A stretch of DNA of 33,415 bases, taken from Candidatus Binatus sp. Its GTDB lineage: Bacteria; Desulfobacterota; Binatia; Binatales; Binataceae. Under the pieces are notes generated by a model. The model had not been told where the DNA came from. It searched no databases and saw nothing but the letters and a program-made list of their open reading frames with translations. Below, piece by piece: positions 23,900 through 33,211 of the stretch; position 1 is the stretch's first letter, and each line of letters begins with the position of its first letter. Where the stretch lies: contig NZ_JAUSKL010000112.1 in assembly GCF_030646925.1 (NCBI RefSeq), forward strand, positions 1 through 33,415, in the 5' to 3' direction. Position numbers and translations under genes: made by a program.

Positions 23900-24709
23900 T
23901 CAAACCGGGCTTGCGCTGGCCAGCCGCTCGCGAAAGAACTGGATGACACGTTCCTCGGCCAGCTTGGTCGGCGTGCCGGGCCGATCGTCAAGATGCAACG
24001 TTAGCACCGAATGCGGCGGCATCGGCGCTGGCGCGGCGTCCTTGGGATCGAGTTCGATCGCCTCGAAGCGATTGCCGAACGCGGCCTTGTAGGACTCGAA
24101 CCGCGCGTCAGGTACGAAGGAGTCGCCTCGAAAGCGCAATCCGATCATCGAAAGGTCCTCGTCCTCGAACCGGCGCTTGGCGCAAGCGACCTCGTCAGGC
24201 GATACGTTCATTCCCGCGGCACGCGTCTTGGAGCCAAACGGCAGCGGCAATGATGGCTGCGACAGTACCGGCGCGACCACGGCAGGCTCGGTCATCATCG
24301 CGAGCGCGAACCCGCCGGTGAAGCACATGCCGACCGCGCCGACACCTCGACCGCCGCACTCGGCGTGTACTTTGCGCGCCAGCGCGCGCAGCCAATCGAC
24401 AATCGGACTAGAACGATCGCTCGCCCAGACTGCAAACTCGCGCCGAATGCAAATTGCCTTGAGCATTTCGCCGATCGCATAGCCGGTCGATACTGGGCGC
24501 CCCGGTTCGCCGAACAGGCTCGGCAAATACACAGCCATTCCCGCATCAACCACGTGATCGGCGAAGCGCACCACCAGCGGATGAAGCCCCGGCACCTCAT
24601 GAATGATGATTACGCCGTGACCGTTGCCGCGATGGTACACCGGACGCGTCCATCGGCCATCACTGAAGTCGAATGATGTGTAGCCGGGCAGCGAAGGTGT
24701 GTCACTCAT
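23900..24709 (-). CDS. Dienelactone hydrolase family protein
   Basis: This 269-residue alpha/beta hydrolase of the dienelactone hydrolase family, which opens lactones in the modified ortho pathway, shows the nucleophile elbow GMCFTGG with Cys129. Glu38 lies in the IHEVPG segment that tunes the cysteine. Candidate triad partners are Asp196 (FRGDSFVPD) and His239 (TLHLDD). ATG 24709 is chosen over an adjacent TTG. It precedes the DsbA-like gene, and the pair would suit processing of ring-fission products. Confidence 0.85.
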   Translation of the reverse strand: MSDTPSLPGYTSFDFSDGRWTRPVYHRGNGHGVIIIHEVPGLHPLVVRFADHVVDAGMAVYLPSLFGEPGRPVSTGYAIGEMLKAICIRREFAVWASDRSSPIVDWLRALARKVHAECGGRGVGAVGMCFTGGFALAMMTEPAVVAPVLSQPSLPLPFGSKTRAAGMNVSPDEVACAKRRFEDEDLSMIGLRFRGDSFVPDARFESYKAAFGNRFEAIELDPKDAAPAPMPPHSVLTLHLDDRPGTPTKLAEERVIQFFRERLASASPV

Positions 24710-24850
24710 CAAGGATTACCCTCGCCTCCGCTGTGCTCCGGTCTCGGGGACTCAATTAGATTGCGATTAGGCCCTCCGGCCCGAATCGGCTCCGCGGCGC
24801 TCGTGCCTCCCGAAAGGTCGGCTTAAATCAATGCTCTGGCGGCGGTTCGT

Positions 24851-26140
24851 CTAGGCGCCGACCTTCTGCACGAGCGGGACGCCGAATTGCGCAGCCGCGT
24901 TGCCACCGAGCATCCGCGCGATCGTCGATTGCGCGACGTTGGCCTGAGTCAGTTTCTCGATTGCCTCCCAGGCGCTGGTCGTATCGTGATGCGGATAGCG
25001 CGAGCCCCACACGATCTTCTCTTTGAATTGCTCGGGCTGCTTTTGTATCAGCCGCTCCTCAGCGTCAAAACCGAGCATGATCTTCCCCTCCTCCCACATC
25101 TCCTCTGTGTCAGTTCGCACCGGGTAGTGATGCAGCAGGGGAATCGTCCGAGTCGAGGCTTCCATCTTCTCCAGCACTTCCTCCATCCATGAAGCTTTGC
25201 CGTGCGCGACGACCATCTTCATGTTGGGGTAGCGCTCCATGACGGTGAATCCGATCAGCGTCGAGGCCACGAACATGTGGTTATCGAGCCAATGCGAAAT
25301 TATTGGCGCGATCGGATGACCCATTGGCGGCGATGCAGTGAAGCCGAAAGTGATATCGGAGCCGCCACCGGCCGCAGGACCGCCTCCGCCTGCGACCGTA
25401 AACGCGCGCAGGTTGAGCCTGCCCTTCACTTTTTCGAAGAATGGACCGTGTGAAGTCCATTCCGGATTCCAAAGACCTGCTGCGGGATGAACAGCGACCG
25501 TGGTGCCGAGTTTTTCAAGCTCCGCCCAGAGCGGATCGTAAATTGGATGCGTGAAGTAGTGGCCCTCGAGGAACATCGGCCTGATGAACGCGGCCCGGAA
25601 GCAGGGGATCTTCGCGGTCCGGCGCAATTCCTCGATCGCGTAGTCGATGTTCTGCAGCGGAATCATCGAGGCGGCGAACAGCCGGTCCGGCGCCCGTTTG
25701 CAGAAGTCCGCGATCCAGTCGTTGTATGCGCGCGCCAGCGGATACGCGATGTCGGGGTCCTCGACGAGATGGAACCCCTCGGCAAACCAGGTCGGATACA
25801 GCAGCGCCTGATCGACGCCCATCGCATCCATGTCTTTGAGCCGCGCTTCGGGATTCGAGGCCCCCGCACTCACCGCATGATGTACGTCTGGATCCAGTTC
25901 GCCGACCTGCTCCCAGGTCATCCCGGGCTTCCAGATAGCGTGACGCGGAATCTTCGAGTTCATTGTATCGCGGAAGACTTTGCCGTTGACCTTGAGATAC
26001 GAGCCGAGCTTGCCTTGCTCACGCCACAGCGCGGATTTTCCGAGCGTGCGGTACTCGGGCTCGAGATATTTGGTCCATAGCTCGGGCGGCTCGACCACAT
26101 GCGAGTCGCCATCGAAAACTGCAAATTGCTTGTGCGCCAT
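24851..26140 (-). CDS. Amidohydrolase (PF04909-type), copy 1
   Basis: This 429-residue TIM-barrel metal-dependent hydrolase or decarboxylase-like protein begins with AVFDGDSHVVEPPELW, where His14 is the first metal-ligand position. Further ligands are likely the histidines in AVHPAAG and VVAHGKASWM. The usual aspartate near the C-terminus (GSDYPH in relatives) reads GSRYPHHD here, so the final metal ligand or proton shuttle is changed. A Gly-rich segment (AGGGGPAAGGGSD) lies mid-protein. AGAGG precedes the ATG. It lies 33 bases after copy 2 and is surely co-transcribed with it. Confidence 0.85.
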   Translation of the reverse strand: MAHKQFAVFDGDSHVVEPPELWTKYLEPEYRTLGKSALWREQGKLGSYLKVNGKVFRDTMNSKIPRHAIWKPGMTWEQVGELDPDVHHAVSAGASNPEARLKDMDAMGVDQALLYPTWFAEGFHLVEDPDIAYPLARAYNDWIADFCKRAPDRLFAASMIPLQNIDYAIEELRRTAKIPCFRAAFIRPMFLEGHYFTHPIYDPLWAELEKLGTTVAVHPAAGLWNPEWTSHGPFFEKVKGRLNLRAFTVAGGGGPAAGGGSDITFGFTASPPMGHPIAPIISHWLDNHMFVASTLIGFTVMERYPNMKMVVAHGKASWMEEVLEKMEASTRTIPLLHHYPVRTDTEEMWEEGKIMLGFDAEERLIQKQPEQFKEKIVWGSRYPHHDTTSAWEAIEKLTQANVAQSTIARMLGGNAAAQFGVPLVQKVGA

Positions 26141-26173
26141 GATCGACCTCTTTCGCGCGCTAAGCCGCCTCGC

Positions 26174-27565
26174 TCACCACTGTCGGAGCACCGCGGCCTC
26201 GGGCTTGAGCGATTGCTTGATTTCCTCTTCGGTCGGCCACCAGTCGGGCCGCTGGATTTCAGTCACGCGATCCGAAATGAACTGCTTCGGCGAATCGATC
26301 CGATAGAGCTTGCGCGCGTTGCCGCCGAGGAACTTTGTCTGGTACGGCTCGGGCAGTTCGCACTTCCGCATCGTTTCGATCGCGCGCCACGCGTCGTCGC
26401 CGTCGTGATGATACACGTCCGACGCCCACGCCAGGATGTTCTCGTAGAATTCCGGGTAGCGCGACGGTGGTGCTTCGTCGCCCTCGAAGCCCGTCACGCA
26501 GCGCTCGAAAAAGGTCTCGCTGGGCAGTTGCTTCAGAGGCCGCAGGCTGCGCTCGTTGCGATAGAGCTTGTAAGCCTTGTCGCATTCATCGAGCACAAAG
26601 CTCAGCCAGGTCGAAGATGCTTCGAATACCGCGGCCCGCAGCTTCGGGAAGGTTTCGAAGAATCCCGACATCAGCGCCATCACTACCCACAGCGATGCTT
26701 CCGCCTGGAAGTCCTGCACGTTGATCAGGAAGGAATGCGGCAGGCCCGATGACGTCGCGGTCAGCGAGATCAGTTCCGCGCCGGAATGCTGCTCGGTGTA
26801 GCCGGGCGGCTTGAGCGATCCGAACGCGGGGAACGGATGCATTCCGTAAACGACGCCCGTTTCCTCCATAGCCCTCCAGACGCGATCGTACTTGGGCTGA
26901 ATCGGAAAATTGCCCATCGCGTCGATTGGCCTCACGAGTCCGACGCGGCATCCCTTCGCCGCCACGCGATAGACTTCCTGCTCGGCGAACTTGGGATCCT
27001 GCATCGGCAGCATCGCTGCAAAGTAGAGCCGCTCAGGATTTTCCTGGCAGTAATCATGGGCCCAATCGTTGTATGCCTTGCACATCGCCTTGGCGCCCAC
27101 GGCGTTCAGCAGCCAGGGATAGGTATCGATGTCGGTCGGGATCAGCATCACCTGGTCGATGCCCTGGACATCCATGTCGCGCAGGCGCGGCTTTGGCTGA
27201 TACGAACCCTTGTGATCGATATAGTCCGCCTGCTCCGCGGTTAGCGCGGTCTTCGGATTCAGATTGCGCACGTTGAGCGCGCGCTGGATGTCATGCTTAA
27301 GGCCCGGCCCCGCGAGCGATAGCACGTTGACCATGCCAGGCGAGCCGTGGATGCGCTGAGAGCCGATTCCCGCGCCGGCTTTGCCGTTGACGATCAACTG
27401 ATCGCTCTCCGGGTCGTACCAGATCGTATTCTTGAGAGCTTCGTACTCGTCCTTGGTCAACCAGTCTTTTGCGCGTTCCCACAACCACGGCGGTTCGGTG
27501 ACGTGCGCATCGCAGTCAAAGGTCGGGAAATTCTTGGTCATAGATGCGAATTTCTGAATTGGCAT
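26174..27565 (-). CDS. Amidohydrolase (PF04909-type), copy 2
   Basis: This 463-residue protein of the same superfamily opens with PTFDCDAHVTEPPWLWERA, which carries the first ligand pair (Asp19 and His21). The C-terminal ASDVYHHDGDDAW retains the aspartate that copy 1 lacks. DVQGIDQVMLIPT and LPMQDPKFAEQEVYRVA are typical of this branch, seen widely in mycobacterial and Binatota-like catabolic clusters. GGAGG lies six bases before the ATG. The reaction may be C-C, C-N or ester hydrolysis or decarboxylation and cannot be fixed from sequence. Confidence 0.87.
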   Translation of the reverse strand: MPIQKFASMTKNFPTFDCDAHVTEPPWLWERAKDWLTKDEYEALKNTIWYDPESDQLIVNGKAGAGIGSQRIHGSPGMVNVLSLAGPGLKHDIQRALNVRNLNPKTALTAEQADYIDHKGSYQPKPRLRDMDVQGIDQVMLIPTDIDTYPWLLNAVGAKAMCKAYNDWAHDYCQENPERLYFAAMLPMQDPKFAEQEVYRVAAKGCRVGLVRPIDAMGNFPIQPKYDRVWRAMEETGVVYGMHPFPAFGSLKPPGYTEQHSGAELISLTATSSGLPHSFLINVQDFQAEASLWVVMALMSGFFETFPKLRAAVFEASSTWLSFVLDECDKAYKLYRNERSLRPLKQLPSETFFERCVTGFEGDEAPPSRYPEFYENILAWASDVYHHDGDDAWRAIETMRKCELPEPYQTKFLGGNARKLYRIDSPKQFISDRVTEIQRPDWWPTEEEIKQSLKPEAAVLRQW

Positions 27566-27597
27566 TGCGTTCCTCCGTCACCCAACGGTGCACTGAA

Positions 27598-27608
27598 CTG
27601 TTTAACAG
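27598..27608. promoter_or_regulatory. Dyad CTGTTTAACAG upstream of amidohydrolase copy 2; candidate GntR site
   Basis: This is a perfect 5-1-5 dyad with core TGTTTAACA, which fits the yGTN3ACr form of FadR-type operators. It lies about 33 bases upstream of the amidohydrolase ATG. It shares GTTyAAC with the site at 33212-33222. Confidence 0.35.
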
Positions 27609-27612
27609 GTTC

Positions 27613-28608
27613 CTAGCTCTCGAGCCACGACTCGGGACTGCTTACCACGCGATGCTTTGTGAAGATCGCGTCGATCTCCTTCATGTCGGCATCCGAGATT
27701 GACCATCCCAAGGCGCCGACGTTGTCGTCCACCTCGCGCGGATTGCGGCAGCCGACCAGCGCCGTACTGATTACCGGATTCGACAACGTCCAGCGCAGCG
27801 CAAACTGCGGCAGGCTCTTGCCGTAGCGCTTGGCGATACCCTTCAATTCCTCGACGGCGCGCAGGTTGTTCAGGAAGTACTCGGGCCCGAACAGATGCTG
27901 AAACAGGTTCAGATTCGCCAACTGGCCGCGATTCGAGCGCCAGTCGTTTTTCTCGAACGCCTGCTCTTCGTTGAGCGTGCCGGTGAGCATCCCGTATGCG
28001 AGCGAGCCGTAGGCCATCACACCGATATTATTCTCGCGGCAGTACGGAAAGATCTCCTTCTGCATGCGCCGATCGAACATATTCCAGCAATACTGCACGA
28101 CGTCGATTTTGCGCGTGCGCACTGCCTCCTGGATCTGACTGAGACGAAAATTCGACACGCCGACCGCGCGCACTTTGCCCTGCTTCACGAGGTCGTCGAG
28201 CGCGTGCATAGTCTCGTCGAACGGCGTGTTCACGTCAGGCCAGTGTACGAGATACACATCGACATAGTCGGTGCCCAGGGCGGTGAGGCTCTTCTCAATG
28301 CACGCCGTCATGCGCTTGCGGCTGCCGTCGCGATAATTGGTCGCGTCCGGATAGCCGACGCCGAACTTCGTGGTGATGACCGCATCCTTGCGCCGCGAGC
28401 CGAGCGCCTTCGCAAGCGATTTCTCCGACGCCCCGAATCCGTAGGCCTCGGCTGTGTCGAAGCAATTGATCCCCAAGTCGAGCGCGCGATTCACCGCCTT
28501 GATGAACTCGGTCTCCTCGATACTGCCGTAGCCGCCGCCGATCTCCCAGCAGCCGAATCCCAATTCCGAAATCTTGATGCCGGTCTTGCCGAATTGACGA
28601 TACTCCAT
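27613..28608 (-). CDS. Aldo/keto reductase
   Basis: This 331-residue NADPH-dependent carbonyl reductase has the AKR tetrad Asp51, Tyr56 (DTAEAYGFGASE), Lys81 (TTKFG) and His122 (LVHWPD). GVSNFRLSQIQEA and the C-terminal VGCRNPREVDDNVGAL, which binds the cofactor phosphate, are present. ATG 28608 is preferred over upstream starts because GGAGG precedes it by eight bases and the family N-terminus MEYRQFGKTGIKISELGFG begins there. It follows the GntR gene by 148 bases and precedes amidohydrolase copy 2 by 47. It may reduce aldehydes or ketones made by the oxidoreductases upstream. Confidence 0.9.
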   Translation of the reverse strand: MEYRQFGKTGIKISELGFGCWEIGGGYGSIEETEFIKAVNRALDLGINCFDTAEAYGFGASEKSLAKALGSRRKDAVITTKFGVGYPDATNYRDGSRKRMTACIEKSLTALGTDYVDVYLVHWPDVNTPFDETMHALDDLVKQGKVRAVGVSNFRLSQIQEAVRTRKIDVVQYCWNMFDRRMQKEIFPYCRENNIGVMAYGSLAYGMLTGTLNEEQAFEKNDWRSNRGQLANLNLFQHLFGPEYFLNNLRAVEELKGIAKRYGKSLPQFALRWTLSNPVISTALVGCRNPREVDDNVGALGWSISDADMKEIDAIFTKHRVVSSPESWLES

Positions 28609-28756
28609 AGCCTCACCTCCGGTCCGCGCTGCTTCGCCAACGGCAATAGCCGTGAAGCGCGATTCACGTTTTGAGTTTTGCTCTATTGTCGATGATTTCG
28701 TCAAGACTTGCGCATCGCGACGGCTAGCGATGATTTGACTGCGCACGCGCCCGCGG

Positions 28757-29536
28757 TCAACGCCGCGCGTCGCCGACGCGGCCACGCGGGAATTCCGCGC
28801 GATCCTTCTCCTTGACCAATGACAGATAGTGCCGATTCAGTTGCTCCAGATGCTGTTCCATCTCGGCCATCGCCGCCTCGCGATCGCCTGCCTCGAAATG
28901 ACGGATGAAGCGCCGCCGCGACGGCATTACCCACAGATTCTGCTGCTGTCCGATCGCGCGGATGAAGTGCTGCATCACGTCGATCAGCGCTTCCATCACG
29001 ATCACCATCACCGGATTCTTGGTGGCGCGCGCGATGATGCGATGGAACTCGAGATGAATCGCCGCCTGTTCGTAAAAATCGATCTGGTCGCGCGCCGCAG
29101 CTTCCGCCGCCGCGATATTTGCCTTGAGCGCCTCGATATCCTCCGCCGTGGCGCGCTCGCACGCCGCGCCCACCGCGATCGATTCGATCCACACGCGCGC
29201 TTCCGTCAGATGCTCCGGCTGGATCGCGCCCAGATGAAACATGTCGCGTAGTCCCGTGATTACCGCGTCGCCGGTGCTTTCGCGCACGAACGCGCCGCCG
29301 GTGGCGCCCTTCTGCAATCGCAATAGGCCCGCGTTTTCGAGCGAGCGCAGCGCTTCGCGGAGCGTGTTGCGCGAGACCCCGAACTGCTCGGCCAGCACCC
29401 GCTCCGCCGGCAGCCGATCGCCCGCGCGCAGTCGCCCCGACGACAGTTCGTGGCGGATCTGTTCGGCGATCTCCTCGAACGCGCGAGTAGCCTTGATAGG
29501 CCGAAATCCAATCGATGGACGCATCGATGAACGCAT
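28757..29536 (-). CDS. GntR-family regulator, FadR/FCD subfamily
   Basis: This 259-residue protein has an N-terminal winged HTH (about residues 19-85: EEIAEQIRHELSSGRLRAG, DRLPAERVLAEQFGVSRNTL, REALRSLENAGLL) and a C-terminal all-helical FCD domain. The latter's His/Asp metal-site residues are plausible in HLEFHRIIARATKNPV and FIRHFEAGDRE. Such regulators bind organic acids or acyl-CoAs and recognise TNGTN3ACNA sites. It lies seven bases after the smaller LLM gene, inside the catabolic cluster, so local control is likely. Candidate operators are at 33212-33222 and 27598-27608. ATG 29536 is used, and ATG 29524 is an alternative. Confidence 0.9.
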   Translation of the reverse strand: MRSSMRPSIGFRPIKATRAFEEIAEQIRHELSSGRLRAGDRLPAERVLAEQFGVSRNTLREALRSLENAGLLRLQKGATGGAFVRESTGDAVITGLRDMFHLGAIQPEHLTEARVWIESIAVGAACERATAEDIEALKANIAAAEAAARDQIDFYEQAAIHLEFHRIIARATKNPVMVIVMEALIDVMQHFIRAIGQQQNLWVMPSRRRFIRHFEAGDREAAMAEMEQHLEQLNRHYLSLVKEKDRAEFPRGRVGDARR

Positions 29537-29543
29537 TACCTGG

Positions 29544-30452
29544 TCAGATCGCGCCGACGATCTCGCTCGCCATCTTTTCGAGCGCGCGATCCATCGAGCC
29601 CGGCTCGGCGACAGGTGGCGCCACAGCGACTCGCGACACGCCTAGGTCGCGCAGTGTCTTGAGAACGTCGGGCTTGGCGGGCCCGATCACCGAAATTTCG
29701 AGTTCATTGGGATTGCGGCCGATCTTTTCGCATTCGACTTTGAGCGACTTCAGCAGATCGCGCAGCCGGCCCATCGCCGCGTCATCGATTTCCCACGACG
29801 TTCCCTTGTTCGAGAAGCCAAGTTCCCCTACCGCTGGGAAAAATCCATCGCCGAACCGCGCCGCGCGTCTCACTGCCGCCGGCGAATGACCACCGACCAG
29901 GATCGGCACCCCGCCTTTCTGCACCGGCTTCGGCAAACTTCGCACTGGGCCGAAGTTGAAATGCTTGCCGTGAAAACTCGATGGATTCTCGCGCCACAGC
30001 GCCCGCAGCGACTGGATCGATTCGTCGGTCATCGCACCACGCTTGTGCCAGTCGAGTCCGAGCGCCGCGAACTCTTCCGCGAGCCATCCACTGCCGATTC
30101 CGAGCATCATGCGGCCGCCCGATAGTCGATCGAGACTCGCAACTTCCTTCGCGACGTATAGCGGGTTTCGCTGCGGGAGAATCATCACCGCAGTGCCGAA
30201 CTTGATCCGGCTTGTGATCGAGGCCGCGAACGCAAGATGCATCAGCGGGTCTGGCAGCGCCACGTCAGTGCCGCCGGAAAGTTTCCCACTCGACGTGTAT
30301 GGATACGGACTCTTGTAGCCGTCCGGCATCGCCACGTGCTCGACGCTCCAAATCGACTCGAAGCCGTGCGCTTCAGCGCCCAACACCAACTCTTTGAAAA
30401 ACGCCGGCTCCGCGAATGGTCCCGCGTTCACGAACATCAGGCCGATCTTCAC
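29544..30452 (-). CDS. LLM-class flavin-dependent oxidoreductase (F420-type, TIGR03619-like)
   Basis: This 302-residue luciferase-like barrel protein has IGLMFVNAGPFAEPAFFKEL at the N-terminus, then SVEHVAMP, FGTAVMILPQRNPLYVAKEV, LSGGRMMLGIGSGW and GGVPILVGGHSPAAVRRAA. These motifs and its length match F420-dependent oxidoreductases of the TIGR03619 type. The start is a GTG at 30450-30452 that overlaps the stop of the upstream LLM gene by four bases (GTGA), so the two are translationally coupled. The frame is open much further upstream but only as a shadow of the other gene. It may act with its partner on the same substrate. Confidence 0.88.
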   Translation of the reverse strand: MKIGLMFVNAGPFAEPAFFKELVLGAEAHGFESIWSVEHVAMPDGYKSPYPYTSSGKLSGGTDVALPDPLMHLAFAASITSRIKFGTAVMILPQRNPLYVAKEVASLDRLSGGRMMLGIGSGWLAEEFAALGLDWHKRGAMTDESIQSLRALWRENPSSFHGKHFNFGPVRSLPKPVQKGGVPILVGGHSPAAVRRAARFGDGFFPAVGELGFSNKGTSWEIDDAAMGRLRDLLKSLKVECEKIGRNPNELEISVIGPAKPDVLKTLRDLGVSRVAVAPPVAEPGSMDRALEKMASEIVGAI

Positions 30453-31828
30453 TTCAGTTTTTCCTCGAAGTCGAGCCCCAGCGCCGGATTCTCGACCTGC
30501 CCGCCGCATGCGCGCGCGAGCAGTGGCTTCACCTCCTCGGCGAAGTACTGCATCTGATCTTCGACTTCCTTCGTGCTGAAGCCGCCTTTCTCGAACCACG
30601 CGTTGAACGCAAAATCCTCGTAACCGCAACTCTCCTTGATGCGCATGATCGCCGCGGTCACTTCGGCCGGAGTTCCAAACAGCGCGACTTCTTTCTTGAG
30701 CAACAACTCGGGTGGAACTTTCTTGCTCGGGTCGAGCTTCTCCTCGTCCGCATCCGCGAGCACCGCAGCAAAGCCGAACGGCCCGTAATAGTCCCACTGC
30801 ACTTCCAGCGCCTCGCAAAATCGCTTCAGTTCGCGCTCTCGATTCTGCCCCGGCAGCACCATATGAATGTAGCGACCTGTCAGCACGCCGCGGCGTTTCG
30901 CCGAATCCCAGCCGTACTTGAGCGCGCCGCGCCCGAGCATGTCGGGCCATCCCGCCTTCTCCGATTCCTGGTAGTACAGCTCGACGTTTTTCTTCAGGCG
31001 CGAGTTCGGCTCGACGATAAAGTACCCGTTGATGCCGCGTTCCGCGGCCCATTTGATCGATCGCTCGGTCGTCAGCGGTTCCCACATCTGCGGATGCGGC
31101 CGTTGCAGCGGCTGCGGAAACACCTGCAGCTCCTTGAGCGTGGTCGCGCTTTGCATGACCGGGTTCGGACCGCCGTATGGATCGGGCGCGCCGATATTCA
31201 GCACCTCTTCGAGTTTGCGTCCCGCCTTGCCCGACTCGAAGTACGCGATCGTCTGCTGATGATTCCAGCGCGTGAACACCGGCGGAATCGTGAAGAACTG
31301 CCCGTGATGCGAGAACGACGGCTGCGTCCACGCCTTGATAATGATCTCGTACGCTTCCTGGTAGTACGCGCGATTGCGCTCCTGATCCTGGATCGTCGCA
31401 AACGGCCAGCCGAACACCTCCGCCTCGCGCGGTTGATAGCCGCGCCCGATACCGAATTCCAGCCGCCCGCCGCTCAGCACGTCGAGCATCGCGGCCTGCT
31501 CCGCGATTCGAATCGGATGCCACCAGGTTACGATATTCGCCGCCTGCCCGAGCCGAATCCTGCTGGTGCGCGCCGCGATCGCCGTCTCCGCCAGCAGCGG
31601 ATTCGGACTGAACTCCGCGCCCTCCGGCTGAAAGTGATGCTCGGTCATGAAGAAATAATTGAAGCCGAGTTTGTCGGCGAGAATTCCCTGCCGAATCTGC
31701 GCGACCAGCGTGCGCTGACTCGATTCGTGGACCTCCGCCAGGTTGCCGTCGTTGATCGCCACGCCGCGCGCGGTCCTGACGACCGGCAGATCGGAAGCGC
31801 CATTGTGAAAAATTCCTATTTCGATCAT
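30449..31828 (-). CDS. LLM-class flavin-dependent oxidoreductase (large)
   Basis: This 459-residue luciferase-like monooxygenase or reductase shows MTEHHFQPEGAEFSPNPLL, RTSRIRLGQAANIVTWWHPI, the LSGGRLEFGIGRGYQPRE loop and a C-terminal extension with GTPAEVTAAIMRIKESCGYE, typical of bacterial luciferase-like enzymes that use FMN or F420. It is longer than the usual 330-400 residues because of insertions near 230-290. GGAGG precedes the ATG. It is 51 bases downstream of amidohydrolase copy 3 and overlaps the smaller LLM gene by four bases. The substrate is unknown. Confidence 0.88.
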   Translation of the reverse strand: MIEIGIFHNGASDLPVVRTARGVAINDGNLAEVHESSQRTLVAQIRQGILADKLGFNYFFMTEHHFQPEGAEFSPNPLLAETAIAARTSRIRLGQAANIVTWWHPIRIAEQAAMLDVLSGGRLEFGIGRGYQPREAEVFGWPFATIQDQERNRAYYQEAYEIIIKAWTQPSFSHHGQFFTIPPVFTRWNHQQTIAYFESGKAGRKLEEVLNIGAPDPYGGPNPVMQSATTLKELQVFPQPLQRPHPQMWEPLTTERSIKWAAERGINGYFIVEPNSRLKKNVELYYQESEKAGWPDMLGRGALKYGWDSAKRRGVLTGRYIHMVLPGQNRERELKRFCEALEVQWDYYGPFGFAAVLADADEEKLDPSKKVPPELLLKKEVALFGTPAEVTAAIMRIKESCGYEDFAFNAWFEKGGFSTKEVEDQMQYFAEEVKPLLARACGGQVENPALGLDFEEKLK

Positions 31829-31879
31829 GTCACCACCTCCGGCAGCGAATCGGTTGCGAAAAGCGCAGTTGAAAAATTC

Positions 31880-33127
31880 TCAATCCGATACCCGCGCCGA
31901 TTGCCGCCGCTTCAGCAGCAAATCGACGTCGAACTTGAACATCTTCGCCGCGTTGAGGCCCAAAATCTTCGCGCGTGACTCGTCGCTCAGATGCCCCATC
32001 TCGCGCTCGATCGCCTCGGCCGAATGCGGCCACGTCCCCTCCGCGTGCGGATAGTCGTTGGCCCACATGAAGTTATCGACCAGGTTCCACTTCTCCGCGA
32101 GTTCCAGCCCGGCGCGATCCTCCTGGAAGGTCGCGGCGCCATGCGCGCGGAAATATTCGCTCGGCAATTGCTTCAGCTTCGGATACGCCCATAGATGATG
32201 CTTGCGATACGCCTCGTCCATCGCGTCGAGCGCCCACGGCACCCAGCCGATTCCGCTCTCGACCGCGGCGAATTGCAGCTTCGGAAATCGCTCGAGGATG
32301 CCCGATCCGCAGAGGCTCGCGACCGGCTCGATCGTCGGCGAGAGCGAGTGCGAGACGTAGTTGATCACCGCGCCGCCCTCTTTGCGCGCCGCGCGCGGAT
32401 CGCGTCCGGTCGAAACGTGGAAGGTGATCGGCAAATCGACGTCCTGAATCGCCGCCCACATCGGATCGTAAAGGTCGAGGTTGTAGTTGGGATCGCGCGA
32501 ATCATGGCCGCCGAACATCGGCTTGCACGGCAGCGTCAGGAAGCGAAATCCCATCTGCGCGACGCGCTGAATCTCCGCGATTGCCAGCGACACGTCGCTG
32601 GTCATGATCGCCGCGGCGGGCGACATGAAATCGTTGTACTGGCCGTACATCTCCCACGCGAAGTCGTTCCAGACGCGGCATTGCGCCATGCCGAATTCGG
32701 CGTCGCGCGTCGCGAACATCATCAGACCCTTGTTGGGAAACAAGATCTCGGCGTCGATACCGTCGCGGATTTGATCCGCGATGCGCTCGACCGGATCGGC
32801 GCCGGCGCGCCCGCGCAGACGATCCTCGCCGCCCTCGCGCGGCACGTTCACGATCATGCGGGCGCGAACTCGCGAGCGGCCGAGGCCCTCGGCGACGAAC
32901 CACCTCTCGCCGTTGGCGTCGGTCTCGACGTGTGGCAGACGCGCGCGAAATTTCTCATCGATACGTTTCGCCCACAGACTGCCGGGTTCGTTGGCGTGGC
33001 AATCCGCGGAAATCATCAGGTACTTGTCGGGATCGCCGGGACGCGCGGTGCGCCGCCAGCCGTCGATTCCTGGCGTGTCGAGGCGCCATCGATTTTTGTC
33101 ATCTACTTCGAAATGTGTTTGTTCCAT
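31880..33127 (-). CDS. Amidohydrolase (PF04909-type), copy 3
   Basis: This 415-residue member of the same metal-dependent hydrolase superfamily has MISADCHANEPGSLW with the first ligand position (DCH), ITFHVSTGRDP mid-protein, VESGIGWVPW and the C-terminal MWANDYPHAEGTWPHS with the conserved aspartate. It differs from copies 1 and 2 in its N-terminal 40 residues, which carry WRRTARPGDPDKYL before the barrel. It is the first gene of the long minus-strand cluster, facing a divergent SDR gene across 181 bases that hold a FadR-type dyad. Confidence 0.87.
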   Translation of the reverse strand: MEQTHFEVDDKNRWRLDTPGIDGWRRTARPGDPDKYLMISADCHANEPGSLWAKRIDEKFRARLPHVETDANGERWFVAEGLGRSRVRARMIVNVPREGGEDRLRGRAGADPVERIADQIRDGIDAEILFPNKGLMMFATRDAEFGMAQCRVWNDFAWEMYGQYNDFMSPAAAIMTSDVSLAIAEIQRVAQMGFRFLTLPCKPMFGGHDSRDPNYNLDLYDPMWAAIQDVDLPITFHVSTGRDPRAARKEGGAVINYVSHSLSPTIEPVASLCGSGILERFPKLQFAAVESGIGWVPWALDAMDEAYRKHHLWAYPKLKQLPSEYFRAHGAATFQEDRAGLELAEKWNLVDNFMWANDYPHAEGTWPHSAEAIEREMGHLSDESRAKILGLNAAKMFKFDVDLLLKRRQSARVSD

Positions 33128-33211
33128 GGTTCATCTCACAGAAACTTCGACCGGATTCGTTTCGGTCGCCAGTCTCGGAAGCGGGCTAAGCGGATTGCCC
33201 GAAAAAAGTAT

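Noticed and set aside
28609-28785. N-terminal extension of the aldo/keto reductase and overlap with the GntR gene end
   Set aside because: The AKR family start aligns with ATG 28608 behind GGAGG; the extension has no family similarity.
30453-31523. Upstream extension of the smaller LLM frame
   Set aside because: The extension is out of frame with the large LLM gene and carries no homology; the GTG at 30450-30452 with the four-base overlap is the natural start.
30416-31978. 520-codon plus-strand open frame, and the 377-codon frame at 32195-33328
   Set aside because: Both are antisense shadows of the LLM and amidohydrolase genes, whose motifs and ribosome sites are clear.
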